Source: Chalara sp. BL73
Lineage: Eukaryota > Ascomycota > Leotiomycetes > Helotiales
DNA: 64,000 nucleotides
NCBI GenBank assembly: GCA_918026815.1
Contig: CAKJVC010000142.1
Coordinates: 310,001-374,000, forward strand
Direction of reading: 5' to 3'
How positions within the stretch are numbered: the first letter of the stretch is position 1; the number at the start of each line of letters is the position of its first letter. The translations under genes and the position numbers were made by a program. The notes beneath the pieces are model-generated. The model searched no databases, had not been told where the DNA came from, and saw nothing but the letters and a program-made list of their open reading frames with translations. Below are positions 34,401 through 46,312 of the stretch, one piece after another.

Positions 34401-37052
34401 GCCCTTTGCGAGAAAGGTTTATTCTGCCCTTGATGAGCCGAATTATCAATACAACGTTGATGATGGTAAATCAATTGAGCCCGTAGTCTACTGCCCAGTA
34501 GTGCCCATGGTCCTCATCAATGGTGCTGATGGTATCGGAACGGGTTGGAGCACTGCCATCCCTAATTACCACCCTGTCCAAGTTGTCGAAAATCTCAAGC
34601 GCCGCATGGGTCGTTTGCCAACTCAGGATGGCGTCGAAGAACCATTTCAAAAGATGATGCCATGGTTCCGTGGATGGAAGGGTGAGACAGCTGAAGTTGA
34701 ACAAAATAGGTTCAGCTTCAACGGCATTATTCGCGAAACTGGTGATACTGAGGTTGAAATCACGGAATTGCCAATTCGTGTATGGACAGATGACTTTAAG
34801 GCTAAGCTTGAAGATATCATTAAGGCCGAAAAGGTCCCCTCTTTCGTCAAGGACTACAAAGAGTTCAACGATCACAAGACCGTTCACTTCGTTATTCAGT
34901 TGGATGAGAAGAATATGAAGGCTGCACTTGCCGAAGGTCTAGCTGAAAAATTCAAGCTCAATAAGACTGTTGCAACTTCTAATCTCGTCGCTTTCGATCT
35001 CCAAGGCCGAATTCGCAAGTACGAAAAGGTTGAGGATATTCTAGAGGAGTTCTACGAATATCGTATGTCAATGTACACAAAGAGAAAGGTTGGTGTAAAT
35101 TAATGATGATCATGTACTGTAGCTAATATTGTCTTAGGCTTATTGGCTTGGAAAGATCCATGACGACTATCGCAAGCTCAAAAATCAAGCTAGATTCGTC
35201 ACGGAGATTATTGATAACAAGCTCGTAGTCTCCAGGAAAAAGAAGCCTGTTCTTGTTGCTGAGCTACGGGATCGGAAGTATGAGGCCTTTCCTAAGATCA
35301 AAGACGCAAAGAAGGCTGGAGAAACCGAAGATGTTGTAGAGAACGAGGATGAGGTGGCAGCTGATGAAGAACGTGGTGCTCGAGATTTCGATTATCTGCT
35401 TGGCGTAAGTTAATCTCTCGACCTGAAAAACACGCGCTGACCTGCAACAGCTGCCTATCTGGTCACTAACTCAAGAACGAGTCGACAAACTCAAGGAGCA
35501 AATGGCGAACAAGAAAGCTGAGCACGATATGCTTGAACAGCAGAGTGAGAAGGATTTGTGGTGTCAAGACCTTGATGCATTCGTCGAAGAATGGGAACGA
35601 CAGCTCAAGGAGGATGCTGATGTGGAGAAGGACATTCGAAACAGAGGTCGACGAGCTTCTCGAAAGATTGGTGCAGGCAAGACCACTAAAGGTCGCATGA
35701 AGCAAGAGGACGATGACTTCAACCCCTCCAAGTCAAAGATATCCAAGGCTGCTGCAGCAAAGGCAGCCCAGCCCAACGTCAACAAAGGCATCACCAAAGT
35801 AGAGCACAAGGCTCACAAGGGTTTTCTGGAAATGTTCCAGGCCAAGCCGAAACCGAAACCTGCTAGCGGGGTCGGTTCAGATGGTGTCGATGAGATGTCG
35901 GGTATGTCAGATGATGACTTTGCTGAACTAGCAGCTGCAAAGCCTAGCAAAGAGACATCTCGCGCCCCAAGCGAGCAGCCAGGACCCACAAATGGTAGAG
36001 GTAAACGTGTGGCTGCTGCTGCACCAAAGAAGTGGATTGACGAAGACGATGAGTCCGAGAGCGATGACGGAAAGTTCCTCGGTGACGTTGGTGACATGGT
36101 CAAAGGCATTGGCGGAGGAGAAGCAGCAAATGGACGACTGTCCCTCTTCGCTATGTCGACCTCTCGTCCTGGCCATGCTGACCGGCCCACGAGTAGCTCT
36201 GGTCTGCCGAAGCTCAAATCCAAGCCCAGTCGCGTCTTTGATGGTTCCGATGGTGATGAGACAAACTACGAAATGCTTGCCAAATCATCCCCGCACAAAG
36301 CAGCACCTGCGCCGAGGGATGACCTAGACAGCTTCATATCCGATGTAGATTCAGCCATTGTGCCCGTTACTAAGAAGATTCCTACAAAATCTGCCGCAAC
36401 TGCACCTAAGCCCGCTGCGAAGCGTGGCCGAAAGCCCAAGGTGGCTTCAGTCCCCGAAAGACCCGCTACTGCAGAGCCTAAAGCCCTGTCTCCAGCTGCA
36501 AAGGCATATGCTGCTAAGCAAAGCAAGATGGCCTTAAAACAACCAATATTCAGCGATGATGAGGATTCGGATATTGAGATGAGCAACTCACCGGTAACGA
36601 AGCCTGCGAAACCTGCTACCGTCCAGGCCAAGTCAAAGGCACCAGCTAAGAAACAGCTTATTAGTACCGGGGAATCAGACGACGAAATGATCGACGCTCC
36701 ACCTGTAAAGCCTGCTGCTAAGACGAAAGGCCCTGCCAAGAAAGCTGTGATCAGCGACGACGAGATGGATATTAGCGATGTCCCTGTGAAGCCTGTTGCA
36801 AGAGCTAAGGCAAAGGTTCCCGTCAAGAAGGTCATCAGCGAGGACGAGGACGAGGACGATGACCTCGATGGAGATTCGCTGCCACCCAAGCCAGCCGCTC
36901 GTGGCAGGCCAGCTCGCGCTGCTGTTGCGAAAGCGAGAGCTGCTCCTATCTATATCGACTCTGAAGATGAAGATTTGGATGATGATGACCAGGATGAGTC
37001 CGCATTGGTCGAGGAAGATCCAAGCGAGGATGACTTTGATGAGAGCGATTAG
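31482..37052 (+). CDS. TOP2: DNA topoisomerase II
   Basis: Type IIA topoisomerase of 1,789 residues; it passes one DNA duplex through another using ATP and is essential for chromosome segregation. Exons: 31482-32052, 32103-32311, 32368-35088, 35138-35404 and 35451-37052. Landmarks: LTQLEHIIKRPDTYIGSVE and FDEILVNAADN (GHKL ATPase, catalytic Glu), GGRNGYGAKLCNIFS (ATP lid), EGDSAKG near 596 with DQDHDGSHIKG (TOPRIM metal site), and SPRYIFTRL with the active-site Tyr at about 932. The first 160 residues and the last 500 are low-complexity Lys/Ala/Pro and acidic sequence; the tail repeats blocks of KK-x-ISxDE...VKPxA with many Ser-Asp/Glu sites of casein-kinase-2 type. It is longer than yeast Top2 (about 1,430) because of these tails. 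All frames are open. Confidence 0.97.
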
Positions 37053-37666
37053 CCGATTTTGCTTTTTTTTGTTTTGGCGTTATGATCGATATGAAATACC
37101 TTAGGGGATGGGATGTTGGCAGGATGTGTTACGGGCATTGCTCTTCATCTTGTTCCTCTTTTATCGTTAATACCCTGTTTCGTCCTTTGGCGCAGGGAGT
37201 GTATACTATATGACCGGAAGTTATGGGTTTTGTGATAATGAAGTTTCATGCTTTTTTAGAATGATATTCGCAGCAATTGTGATTAGTGCCAGCCTTGTGA
37301 AATTTCGAAGACTCAGAGCAAACAGGAGGTGGTTTGCAGGATAAATTTCGAAAACAATCATACGTTCTTCGAGCATGATCTGTTGTATTGTAGGTCCATG
37401 CCTTGTTTAAGTCATGTGGCTTTTCTCAGCGCTGGATAAGGTATGCTTGATTTATCTACTCTACCATAGGGACGTAGTCAGGTTATACGGTGTCTGCCTT
37501 CGGCTTTCGCTTTCCCTGTCAAGCCGGGACAAGAGTTTATCTGATTCTGTTCTTGAAGGTATGTCGTCTTCGATCTGTTCTCGGCTTCATTGCGATTCTT
37601 TTATCGACGGATCTTATGATTACTTGGCTGGTTGACCTTGAAGACTCTCCAAACACGGTGCGTACT
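37053..37666. other. Gap between convergent TOP2 and HET relic
   Basis: About 600 bp, presumably the 3' untranslated region of TOP2 followed by sequence overlapping the 3' side of the HET relic. No supported gene. Confidence 0.5.
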
Positions 37667-39235
37667 TTAGTGTATCTCAAAATACTGCATGTTCGGTCCC
37701 CCGGAATCCTTCCCCTCAGAATCCTCGAACAACTGACCATCCATGATCCCATATACATATGCCTCGCCAACCAGGAGATAGTGGTCGTTTTCCGGACAAA
37801 GCACAAACGGGACCCCCACGCCTGCGAATACAGCGACGATGTCCCCGACCTGTAATAGTTTTGGTCCCGTGCCGATATATCCTTGTTTGGTTTTGAAGAA
37901 AGAGCGACCAGGGCATATCCACCTCGCAGCAACCAAAATTTTTCCAAGGTCAGATTCGTTCTCAACTGATCTCCGGGGAACGGAAGTGACGTTCAGATTA
38001 CAAAACTGTAGGTACTTCAGAAACGTATCACGACGTATCGTCTCGTCCACATGTTCCCTCGAATTGTCGAGACCACATGTGGAGACCATAGAGAATGGTC
38101 GAATAAATAGATCTGAATCGGAAATGCCACTCGGGTTGAGTGTTTGTTCCCAGAAAGCAGTTGCATTACCGGGAGGCTTCATATCACGCATTGGAAACAG
38201 CGCATCGATTTCTATCTCCTGTTTCCCTACAATGTAGTCGAGATTCGCTCCAAAGACTTTGATGACGTAGCACTCCTTATCAATAATGATCTCTTTCGGG
38301 ATATGGCTGTGCGCGTCCCATTCCAAATACCCTCTATTCAATAGGATGGGTCCTTCCGTGCTTTCCCAGCGTGGAATCCATGACGGCTTCTCAATTCTTT
38401 CGTCATGGTGAACGTGTGACAGAACATCAAGAGTTCCGGACTCTTTGAATGATCGCCTCAACAAAATCTCTAAATACCACCTCGGCAGTCTTGCTGTAGT
38501 CGGCGCTCATGAGACCACACTGAGCCGAGAAGTTGGGCAATCCCAATAACGCGTACACCTTATCACGGGGATCTGTAGTAAGGAAGATCCGGGCAAGTCC
38601 TACTCCGTCCAGTATGTCATACTCTATCCTGAAAACTAAAGATCGCATGAACGCAGCATTTAAGCAGTTGGTCTGCGAGAGCTTCAGGGACACAAATACA
38701 GTTTGGTGACAATAGAGCCATTCAGCAGAGAGAGCGATGAACTGCCAGTCGGTGGTGTGTTGTCCACATATGGCAAGAACGGTCGGCCCTGAATTGACTT
38801 CCTGAATAACCCAGAGCCGCTCAAGCCATGGGCGGGAGAAAAACCAGCGTAGGGGGTCCTCGCATTCTCTAGCAAATTCTGATGTAGTTGAATATGTATC
38901 ATCAAAGGTCTGTTTTATAATACGCGAAAATTCGTCTACATCTTTCAAGCGCTTGGGGAGAAGCCCAGTGTCCAGAATCATAAGATGTGCTGAATATTTT
39001 AAGAAACTCAGGGCTGCCTTGGCATGGCTATGTTACCATTGCAGACGGTATGAAATGATTTAGTCGGCTCTCCCTAGGCATATGAGATAGCTTCATACGG
39101 CGGTGGATTTTGCCAGTCCGCAAAGTCAAGGGTGTATGCGATTGGATCTGTGTCAGCTCTAGGCTGAAGCTTCAAAACGCGAAAAGATGATGTTGTTGGC
39201 AGCGTGCAATATGAATATGTTTGAGAACGAGACAT
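37667..39235 (-). pseudogene. HET-domain protein pseudogene with deleted core
   Basis: Second heterokaryon-incompatibility relic. From the ATG at 39235 a frame reads to PPPYEAISYA, then TAG (39076-39074) where the family has Trp of the SYxWG block, then GEPTKSFHTVCNG. Immediately after, at about 38985-39030, sequence with further stops joins directly to RLKDVDEFSRIIKQTFDD. The WIDAICINQ core and about 80 residues expected between are missing, so a deletion is inferred. Downstream the C-terminal half is well preserved (FFSRPWLERLWVIQEV, DPRDKVYALLGL, and a long tail to 37667) except for a one-base insertion in CAAAGAG at 38441-38447, which moves the frame between ORFs starting at 38981 and 38464. 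The product cannot be made. Confidence 0.8.
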
Positions 39236-39947
39236 GATTGATAGATACGATATTCAACACATGAAAACTCCCTTTGTCACTCGAGATGGAAAACCTTCAC
39301 ATGTTGATTTATTAGAAATCTTGTCAGCGGCCAGCCTCACGTGGCAACGGTTTTCCAGGATGAAGGCTGGAAGAGGCTCGCTCTAATAGTCAAGGCAATT
39401 TTAGCGTATCGGATTGTACATATACCAGTTCGTATATACGTAGCTAGTTGAGTTGAATCTAGCTCTCACTATCGGTGCGGCCAATATTGGCGGGCAAAGT
39501 TCAGATGCGAGACAATCTGCTGAAAACGAAAAAGGTGATTGTTGCGGAACAACTCACAGTTCAATGTCAGGTGACTTCCATCAAGTCCTGACAGGAATAA
39601 CGTACGTAGACCAAGCATCGAACGAAGAATAGGTTCGTTGAAAAGGAATAATAATGCACAACAGGCTTCTGTCTTAAAATATACAAGGCCACTGGGTCAG
39701 AAGCAGGTTTACATAGCTCTAGTAAACTGCGCGGAACTTCTCATAGGCTGGCCACTTTGTAGGATTAATAGGGAAAGAATCAGCTCTCCAAAATCTTCAT
39801 ATCAGGGTTCCTAGACCGAAACAATCCGCCGGGTATTTAACTAAACTGCCTTGAAATTCTCAGACCCTTTCCATGCCACCTGCACTTCTTCAATTCTATT
39901 CACACCAATCGCCTATTTTTCTCGGTGACCACACATGAGCCATCCCC
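39236..39947. other. Gap between HET relic and Rab GAP gene
   Basis: About 700 bp between the 5' end of the HET relic and the 3' end of the Rab GAP gene, both on the minus strand. No supported gene, repeat or RNA seen. Confidence 0.5.
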
Positions 39948-42900
39948 CTATCCCGTTTTCTTTCCCCATCCACCCCAAAAGCCTCCTACAGTTGCGCTGA
40001 CAGATCCGGCAGTGGGATCTAGTCTCGAACCAGCAGTCAGGCTGGCCGTGTTTATCGTGTTTGTCCTCTTCAGCAAGTTCGGCTGGCTAGGACTACTCTT
40101 ATGGCCTAGTGTGGCCGCGCCATCTTGCATCCCGAGCAGTTTCCTCAAACTTTCTAACTTAGCCTTCGCTTCTTCAGCCTCCTGCTTCGCTTGTGCTTCC
40201 GCTGTCTTGGCTTGCACGAGCTCAAGCACAAGAACATCGTACTCGTTGTCTTTGTTAGGCGAGACGGTCGAAGAGGCAGGGGTTGAGAGTGATCCCGGTC
40301 GATTCGGCGCCTCATTCTCTTTTTGGACCTGAGTATTGACCACCATCGCGGCTGTGTTCAGGCTGGATGTCCTTTTGCTGTACGCGGGTGCGCCAGTCTT
40401 TGAGTTCGCTCTCCCAAGTTTTAGTTCTCTCAGGCCGCCACCTGAGCCTCGCCAATCAGGCTCCTTCCAATCATTTGAATCTGGAGTGGTGGCTGGCGTT
40501 TTCTTTATTCTCAGATCATGTATTTGCTTCTCCAATCTCTGTTTCTCCTGGTGTGCATTTCGAATATGAGTGTGACCTTCTCGAACCTGGTCTTTGAGAT
40601 TGTGGATCTCCTGCTCCTGTTCACTCAGCCGCCTGTTGAAATCTTGAGATTTGGAAGCCTCGATGATGAGTTGCTCCTTTGAGCGAGCGAGCTCTTCACG
40701 GAGTTGCGACTTAGACTGTAGCATGGAGGAGCGGCGATTATCAGGCGCACGTTCAAAGCGCGATTCAACTTTCTCAAGAAGAGCAGATACGCTTTCAATC
40801 GTTTCAGGTAATGATGTTGATGAATCCTTTCTTGGTGAGCTGAGGTCTACATCTTCCAAGCTAGAATCTCGTACAGAGGCTGATTGGGCAACAGGCGAAT
40901 CTTCATGTCCATCACCGCTTGATTCAACATTGTTCTTCTCTGGGTTATTGTCTATTACTGTTTCACTGTCGGAGGCCTTGTCAGAAGTAGAATTGCTGGC
41001 AAGCTTCAAGGCATCGAGCAAGGACTTCACAGCCACACGATCTTCCTCCCGTTCTTCTCTTTCCCTCTGTAATTGCGTCGCAAGAATTGCATGGTCCCTC
41101 TGCATTTCGCTGAGCGCAGTCAGCAGATCCTCAATCTGGCCATGAAGATTTTTGTCTTTATTTGATTTGGGCAATTGAGATGGCGCGCGGATGGATGAAC
41201 TATCAGTGTTTGACGAGTCGCGGAATATACTAGTAGCATCCGTAGAAGCGCTCATGATACTCTCCGACCCTCCATACTCCATCGAATTTAGAGTGGATGC
41301 AATGCTCTGCTTAGATGGGGATTTGCGGAGAAAGCTACCGGGACGTGTCGGAGCGGTAAGCCCCGGGCTTAAGTTTACTGACTTTGTATTTGAGTTTGAT
41401 CCTGCCCATAAGCGGCCAAGGAATCGTGACGCCGCAGATCCCACTGTTTCGGAAGCAGCATTTGCATCAACTGCTTGGGTCTCCTTGTAACTGAGCTCTA
41501 ACGCATGTAAGCTCTCATTAGTCACTACCCCTGTTAGGCTGACAAAGTCGTTAACAAAATCGTCCGCGTTGTAGTGATAACAATCCCAAAGTCCTCTTGA
41601 TAGCAACAGCTGCATAACATCTTCGAACTCAGTGCAGGCCAGTATTTTCTCCTCGTTCTTCCTCATCAAGGATAGGGCCACCCGCATTATCGTTTCCGAT
41701 GCACCTTCTGCGAATATGACATCGTAAATACGGAAAAGCATTGGTAAGGGGCAGGTTACGCCAAAGAAGGACAAGAACCATTGAGAAACATATGCAGGCT
41801 CAATCTGAAGGACTTCAAGATGTGTTGAGAGAGTTGGCAGATGCTGTTTCAGTAGCTCACGAAACTGATGTATTCGAACATGTAGTCCTGATAAATCTGG
41901 AAGAAAGCAAGCACGAAGATCGTAATGCTCCATTAACCTTCAGAAAAGTTAGCAACCGCAAAACATTTCGCCAGCTCACATACCGAACAAGAACACAAAA
42001 GGCTTGCTTGTCGCCCATATGCATAAGCAAAGGGCCAACAAGAAAGCCTAGTCCCTGGCAATACCCAATTTTGTGATCATATAAGCTGAAGCATTTCAAA
42101 ACTCTTCCCAACATGCGCTGCCCGTCTCCTTCAGGGTCGCGGAACATCTCGACGCCTGGAAAACTCCGCCCAAGATCCTTCGAAATTATGCCATCATACG
42201 GACTTGACTCGAGGCACAATCTATCAAATTGATCCTCTAAAAGCCGATCTCTGGCACCACACATGCTCTGCCATACTACACCTCGGAGGGGTGGTGGCAC
42301 ACCACTCCTTATTTTTTTCGATAGTAAAGTTGGTAGACATTGCGCAGTCCGTGTGTAGTCTTGAACGAGAGCTGCGTAAAACTCCAAATCCGTCATTGGA
42401 GGTGCGGGAATCATAGAATACCTTAAAGCCGAAGGTGTCGGTCCATTGACTAGCCTCTTTAAATGTTGTATGCTCGGTGGCCTTGATTGTCTCTTCCCTA
42501 GTTGTTTGTCCGCTATCGCAGCCTTTCCTATGCCTGATTTTGGGTTCGTTGCAAGCATATTGTTCTCCTGCTCAAGTCTCGCTAGCAATAAGGCGGTTGA
42601 CTAACGCGTTAGCATAATTATTTTAGATTAAACAGACGAGTACTTACATCATCAGAACTCTCGTCCCTGGGCTCCTGCTCTTCGGTTTTTTCCAATTCCT
42701 CCCAGTTAACACCTTCTTCTCCAGACCCTTCGGAACTTTCACTCCCTCTCCTACTACCTCCGCGTTCCGACTCGGCGGATTCGGATCCAGAAGGGCTCAC
42801 CACATCGCCATTGGCATTCACCATTGTGATCGTTGGGCTTTCTTCTTGCTCATCTGGTGCATAGGTATCATCTTTCAATATTGTGACCGAACTCTGTTGT

Positions 42901-43079
42901 GTCTGCCTGCGTTCCTCCAAGGACTTCTGCGTATCAAGAACAGCCGTATCGACTGACAGACTAGGAGGCTCCGACAGGCGTACCGTCACCATGGAATCGT
43001 GCGATAAGGCTTTGAAATCCATGGCAGATCGGGTCTCGACCTCATCTTCTCGTGGTTTGTCTTCCTGTGTAACGTCCAT
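39948..43079 (-). CDS. TBC-domain Rab GTPase-activating protein (Gyp5/EVI5-like)
   Basis: Rab GAP of 1,012 residues that should speed GTP hydrolysis on a Rab of the secretory or Golgi pathway. Exons: 43079-42648, 42600-41984 and 41937-39948; introns are 47 and 46 bp. The start is the ATG at 43079; the frame is open slightly further upstream but without an ATG. After an acidic, Ser-rich N-terminus, the TBC domain spans about residues 240-460 with GVPPPLRGVVWQSMCGA, IISKDLGRSFP (arginine finger at about 289), and GYCQGLGFLVGPLL (glutamine finger at about 326), so both catalytic fingers are present. ETIMRVALSLMRKNEEKIL closes the domain. The C-terminal half has long coiled coils (residues about 640-830) as in Gyp5, Gyl1 and EVI5. 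The exact Rab is not deducible. Confidence 0.92.
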
Positions 43080-44533
43080 ATTTAGCAATGGAATGTGGTC
43101 GTCACCTCAAGCCTCCCGCACTAGGCTTCCAACAGCCCACCACAATGGTATTATCGTATTATCGTCTGAATGGTTCGATTATTATTGAGCGCCGGTTTCG
43201 TCTTATTCTCCGAGTCGTGAATCCAGGCTCCTCCTATGAAACAACGATCACCCAGGCCCAGTGCAACGGATATCCACCTCGGTGTCAACAAAGACGAGAG
43301 CAACCAAAGGATTGTGGATCCACAAATGGGATTAGATAACAATGCTCAACACGTCGCAGAAATGAGTGGCAGCTGCTTCTTCACGAAGCAGCAAAAGGAC
43401 AAGAAAGCACACGCGCGTCGACGGTGAAGGTGAAGGAAGGACGGGGGCGACGGCGAGGAAGCAGGAAAGAGGAGGTCGGTTGGTCAAGGATGTTGAGCTT
43501 AATCTGCTGGGGGGATACACTAAATTCAGGGGCAGCTCCCTAACGATTGGCTACCTAAAGCTGACGATGGAACCTCAAAATAATCGAGTCTAGCTGCTGA
43601 GAATCCTAATTTATTATTCATGCAATGCAACTGCCGCATGAACGATATTCTGAAGAAATAATAGAAGCTTCCCTATCCTCCACGTAGTTGAATCCATCTT
43701 CTGAATCATGATTGCAAAGCTAGTGAGTGTTCTGGTTCAGGCTGCGACCGTTCATTTCGGGTAAGTTTTATCGGGATTCGGGTTGAATTGCCCGACACGG
43801 CTATTTTGGTTCCTGCCAAGCCGAGCCACGGGACTACAGTTACATCGTCGTTTGGACTATCCAATATGACAAAGGCATTTCGATGCCGTACTATTATATA
43901 CCTGTGATGCTAACTCGATTTATAAAAATGATTAGAAAAGTTGCCCAAATATTAAAGCGTATTTTGTAGAATGGTTTCCCCGGATTAAGCTTTTATGCAC
44001 TGGTCTACTTGTACATGCTAGCAAGTGGTTGGTCTTACTTTATGTGAGAACGCGTATAGCATTTGAACGCATGACAGTACGCGGCTTACTCGCCAGTTTG
44101 GGTCGTCAAAACGAACCATTGGGATTATCGTAACTTAGGTTCTCTTAAGTGCTGGGATGCTGCCCTTCCGATTGAATACATATACGCATGGCGCTCACTT
44201 ACGCATAATTAACGCCACTCCGGAAACGCAACAGTCCCATTGATGATACTATCTGCTCTGATTCCTAGTGCCTTCCTTCTCTAGGTATGCATCTACTGGG
44301 AACCGATGTATCTGACGTAGTAGCTGGCCTTATAACCCTCAAAAATAACCCCTTGGGCTCCGTCACAATGCACCTCATCATACCGCTCATATCCCAATTC
44401 TCCCAACATTCACTATTATTCAGCTAAGCTGCCTCCATTCCCACATCGCGGTTACAACTTCTGGAGCGGGGATCTTGGGATTGCCTTTCATAGCTCTAAT
44501 ATCATTCCCACCGTCCGTTGAAATCGGACTGTA
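43080..44533. other. Gap upstream of the Rab GAP gene
   Basis: About 1.45 kb, promoter side of the Rab GAP gene and 3' side of the 2EXR gene. Frames such as 43366-43593 (+) are short and low-complexity. Nothing else recognised. Confidence 0.45.
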
Positions 44534-45716
44534 TTACAGTGCGGACTGCCTTTGCGTAACAGTCGCGCTTGACATCATGTTCTCGTAGCCTGGGCCCTGC
44601 GTTCTTCTGTTTGCTGCCACAAAGTTGCCATGTCCATCAGCCTGAAGAAGGAAATGGATCTTGTTAAGACCCTTAAACCTTTTAATGCATTCCATCATAC
44701 ACTGCCTATTGGAGTCATTATAACTACCATTGAAACTGCAATACACGAAGTAGTGGCAAAAGCTCTTGTGAACTGCCGGGGTTCGGGCCTTTTCGAATAT
44801 CAGAACTTCACCTGTAGAACGCCATCTCGAAGAGTCTGGATAGCCGAACTTTTTAACCTGTTCGTCCAGGTATATCGTGTCGCATGCGAAGTTTATATAG
44901 CATTGGAATCGTCCATGGCAGTTTCCGGTCGGATTTGGTGTCAAATCCACCACCTCGTGTGACTTCAGGGCCTCAGTTCGTGATTCCTTGCAGGTATACA
45001 GAACAGGCGGGAGGTAGTTTTGGGTCTTGATAACCACAGGAGTTAAATAAGACGATGGGAGAGTTCAAGAATGCGTCCTTCATTGGCCACCATGCCCCAG
45101 ATCTTGAGTCGCATCTCAGGAGGCAGTTCCTGGAAAAAGCAGAATTGGTTGAATGAGCCGTCAGGTTCTGTAAGCACGATAGAGTGGCTAGCAAACTCAT
45201 CTTGTACATTTTTGGCTGCATCGACCATCTCATCAAGACGTGCCATCTCTCCATCTGTTGTGATTGTGGGGAACATTCGCTTACCAGCAATGCTCTCCAC
45301 GATAGTCTTTGCGATAATTTCGAGGTCCCTTTCGAGATCTGAATACTGATACTGAAGCGGTAACTTCTCTCTGATTCTTTGCCGGAATTTCAGGTCTATG
45401 TTATGGGTTTGTATAATAGCAGCAATACTCATAGTGACAAGGTCAATACGTGAGGCTAGCCCATGCTGAGCATCGACAAGAAGCTGCAGCCTGAGAGCAG
45501 AAATGAGGGTTTTGATTTCCATTTCGGCGTTGCTCGCGACGAAAAGATGCTCGCAAAGGTTCGTAAGGGTTGTATGAACTGGTTGGAGTGAAGCAATGCT
45601 GAAAGTGATTGGCTCAAATGAGATCGCGATCGCCAGAAGCAATGTGCCTGACCTGCTTCAAAGTACACTTGTGTGAAGGACTTGCCGATAACCCGAGGAA
45701 CCTACCCAAGTAGCAT
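44534..45716 (-). pseudogene. 2EXR-domain protein, probably frameshifted
   Basis: Member of the fungal 2EXR family (F-box-like LPxELRLxIW start followed by EGR and CRESR motifs; function unknown). Best model: a tiny exon 45716-45706 (MLLG), intron 45653-45705, then one long exon. A helical N-terminal half leads to FFQELPPEMRLKIWGMVANE, GRILELSH, then TAA. The match resumes one frame over with LPPVLYTCKESRTEALKSHE and FQCYINFACDTIYLDE, ending at 44534. The switch lies at 45045-45056 (net -1). A 65-bp intron with a poor GTGGCC donor would restore frame but would remove the conserved EGR segment, so a frameshift is more likely. The next gene (46.3-48.4 kb) is a related paralogue on the same strand. 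Confidence 0.6.
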
Positions 45717-46312
45717 TGAAATTCTTGTGACACCAGTTGGATTGTTGTTGAGGAGACAGAGGGGATGAGAAAGTTTATATGTACCCAGACCCACTTCCAG
45801 CGTGCTCTTAAGGCCGAAGACAATGCACTCAAATTATACGCATGGCTGAAGTGATTTCTTTTTATTCTTCAAGAATTATACCCTTGCAGTTTATTCATTC
45901 TTACTGAGTGATGTTCAGAAACTAATATGCTATTAGAAAATTATGTCAAACCTCACGCACTGTAGAACAAAACACCCTAACTCTTCTCGTGAGTTACACA
46001 GAGACTACAAATAAGTACATGAGTAAAATGTTCTTTATGTAATCATTTCATACTTTCATTTCTCAGTGGAGCGGGGATGTAGATTCGAATAGTTATCGCT
46101 TGGAGATAAAGATTATGGTGATATTCTACGTATTTGAGCTCTTTGCTAAATAACTTGTCAAGCACAGATGCACTATTTCAGACTATGTACTATATGTAGG
46201 TTAATGGCGAATATGACGGACGTATCGATAAAGAGAAACCGATTGATCTATGATAATTACACTATATTATCACAATTAACCCCCCCGAAATGTCGATATC
46301 TGTGCCATATGA
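45717..46312. other. Gap between the two 2EXR genes
   Basis: About 600 bp of AT-rich sequence with no gene. A TATA-like ACATATAAAC lies near 45775, about 60 bp upstream of the start proposed for the 2EXR gene at 45716. Confidence 0.45.

Noticed and set aside
36266..36889. 207-codon minus-strand open frame inside TOP2
   Set aside because: Ser/Ala/Gly-rich antisense of the repetitive TOP2 tail; open only because of the codon composition of the sense strand.
40651..41145. 164-codon plus-strand open frame over the Rab GAP gene
   Set aside because: Antisense shadow of a Ser-rich and coiled-coil coding region with an intact gene on the other strand.
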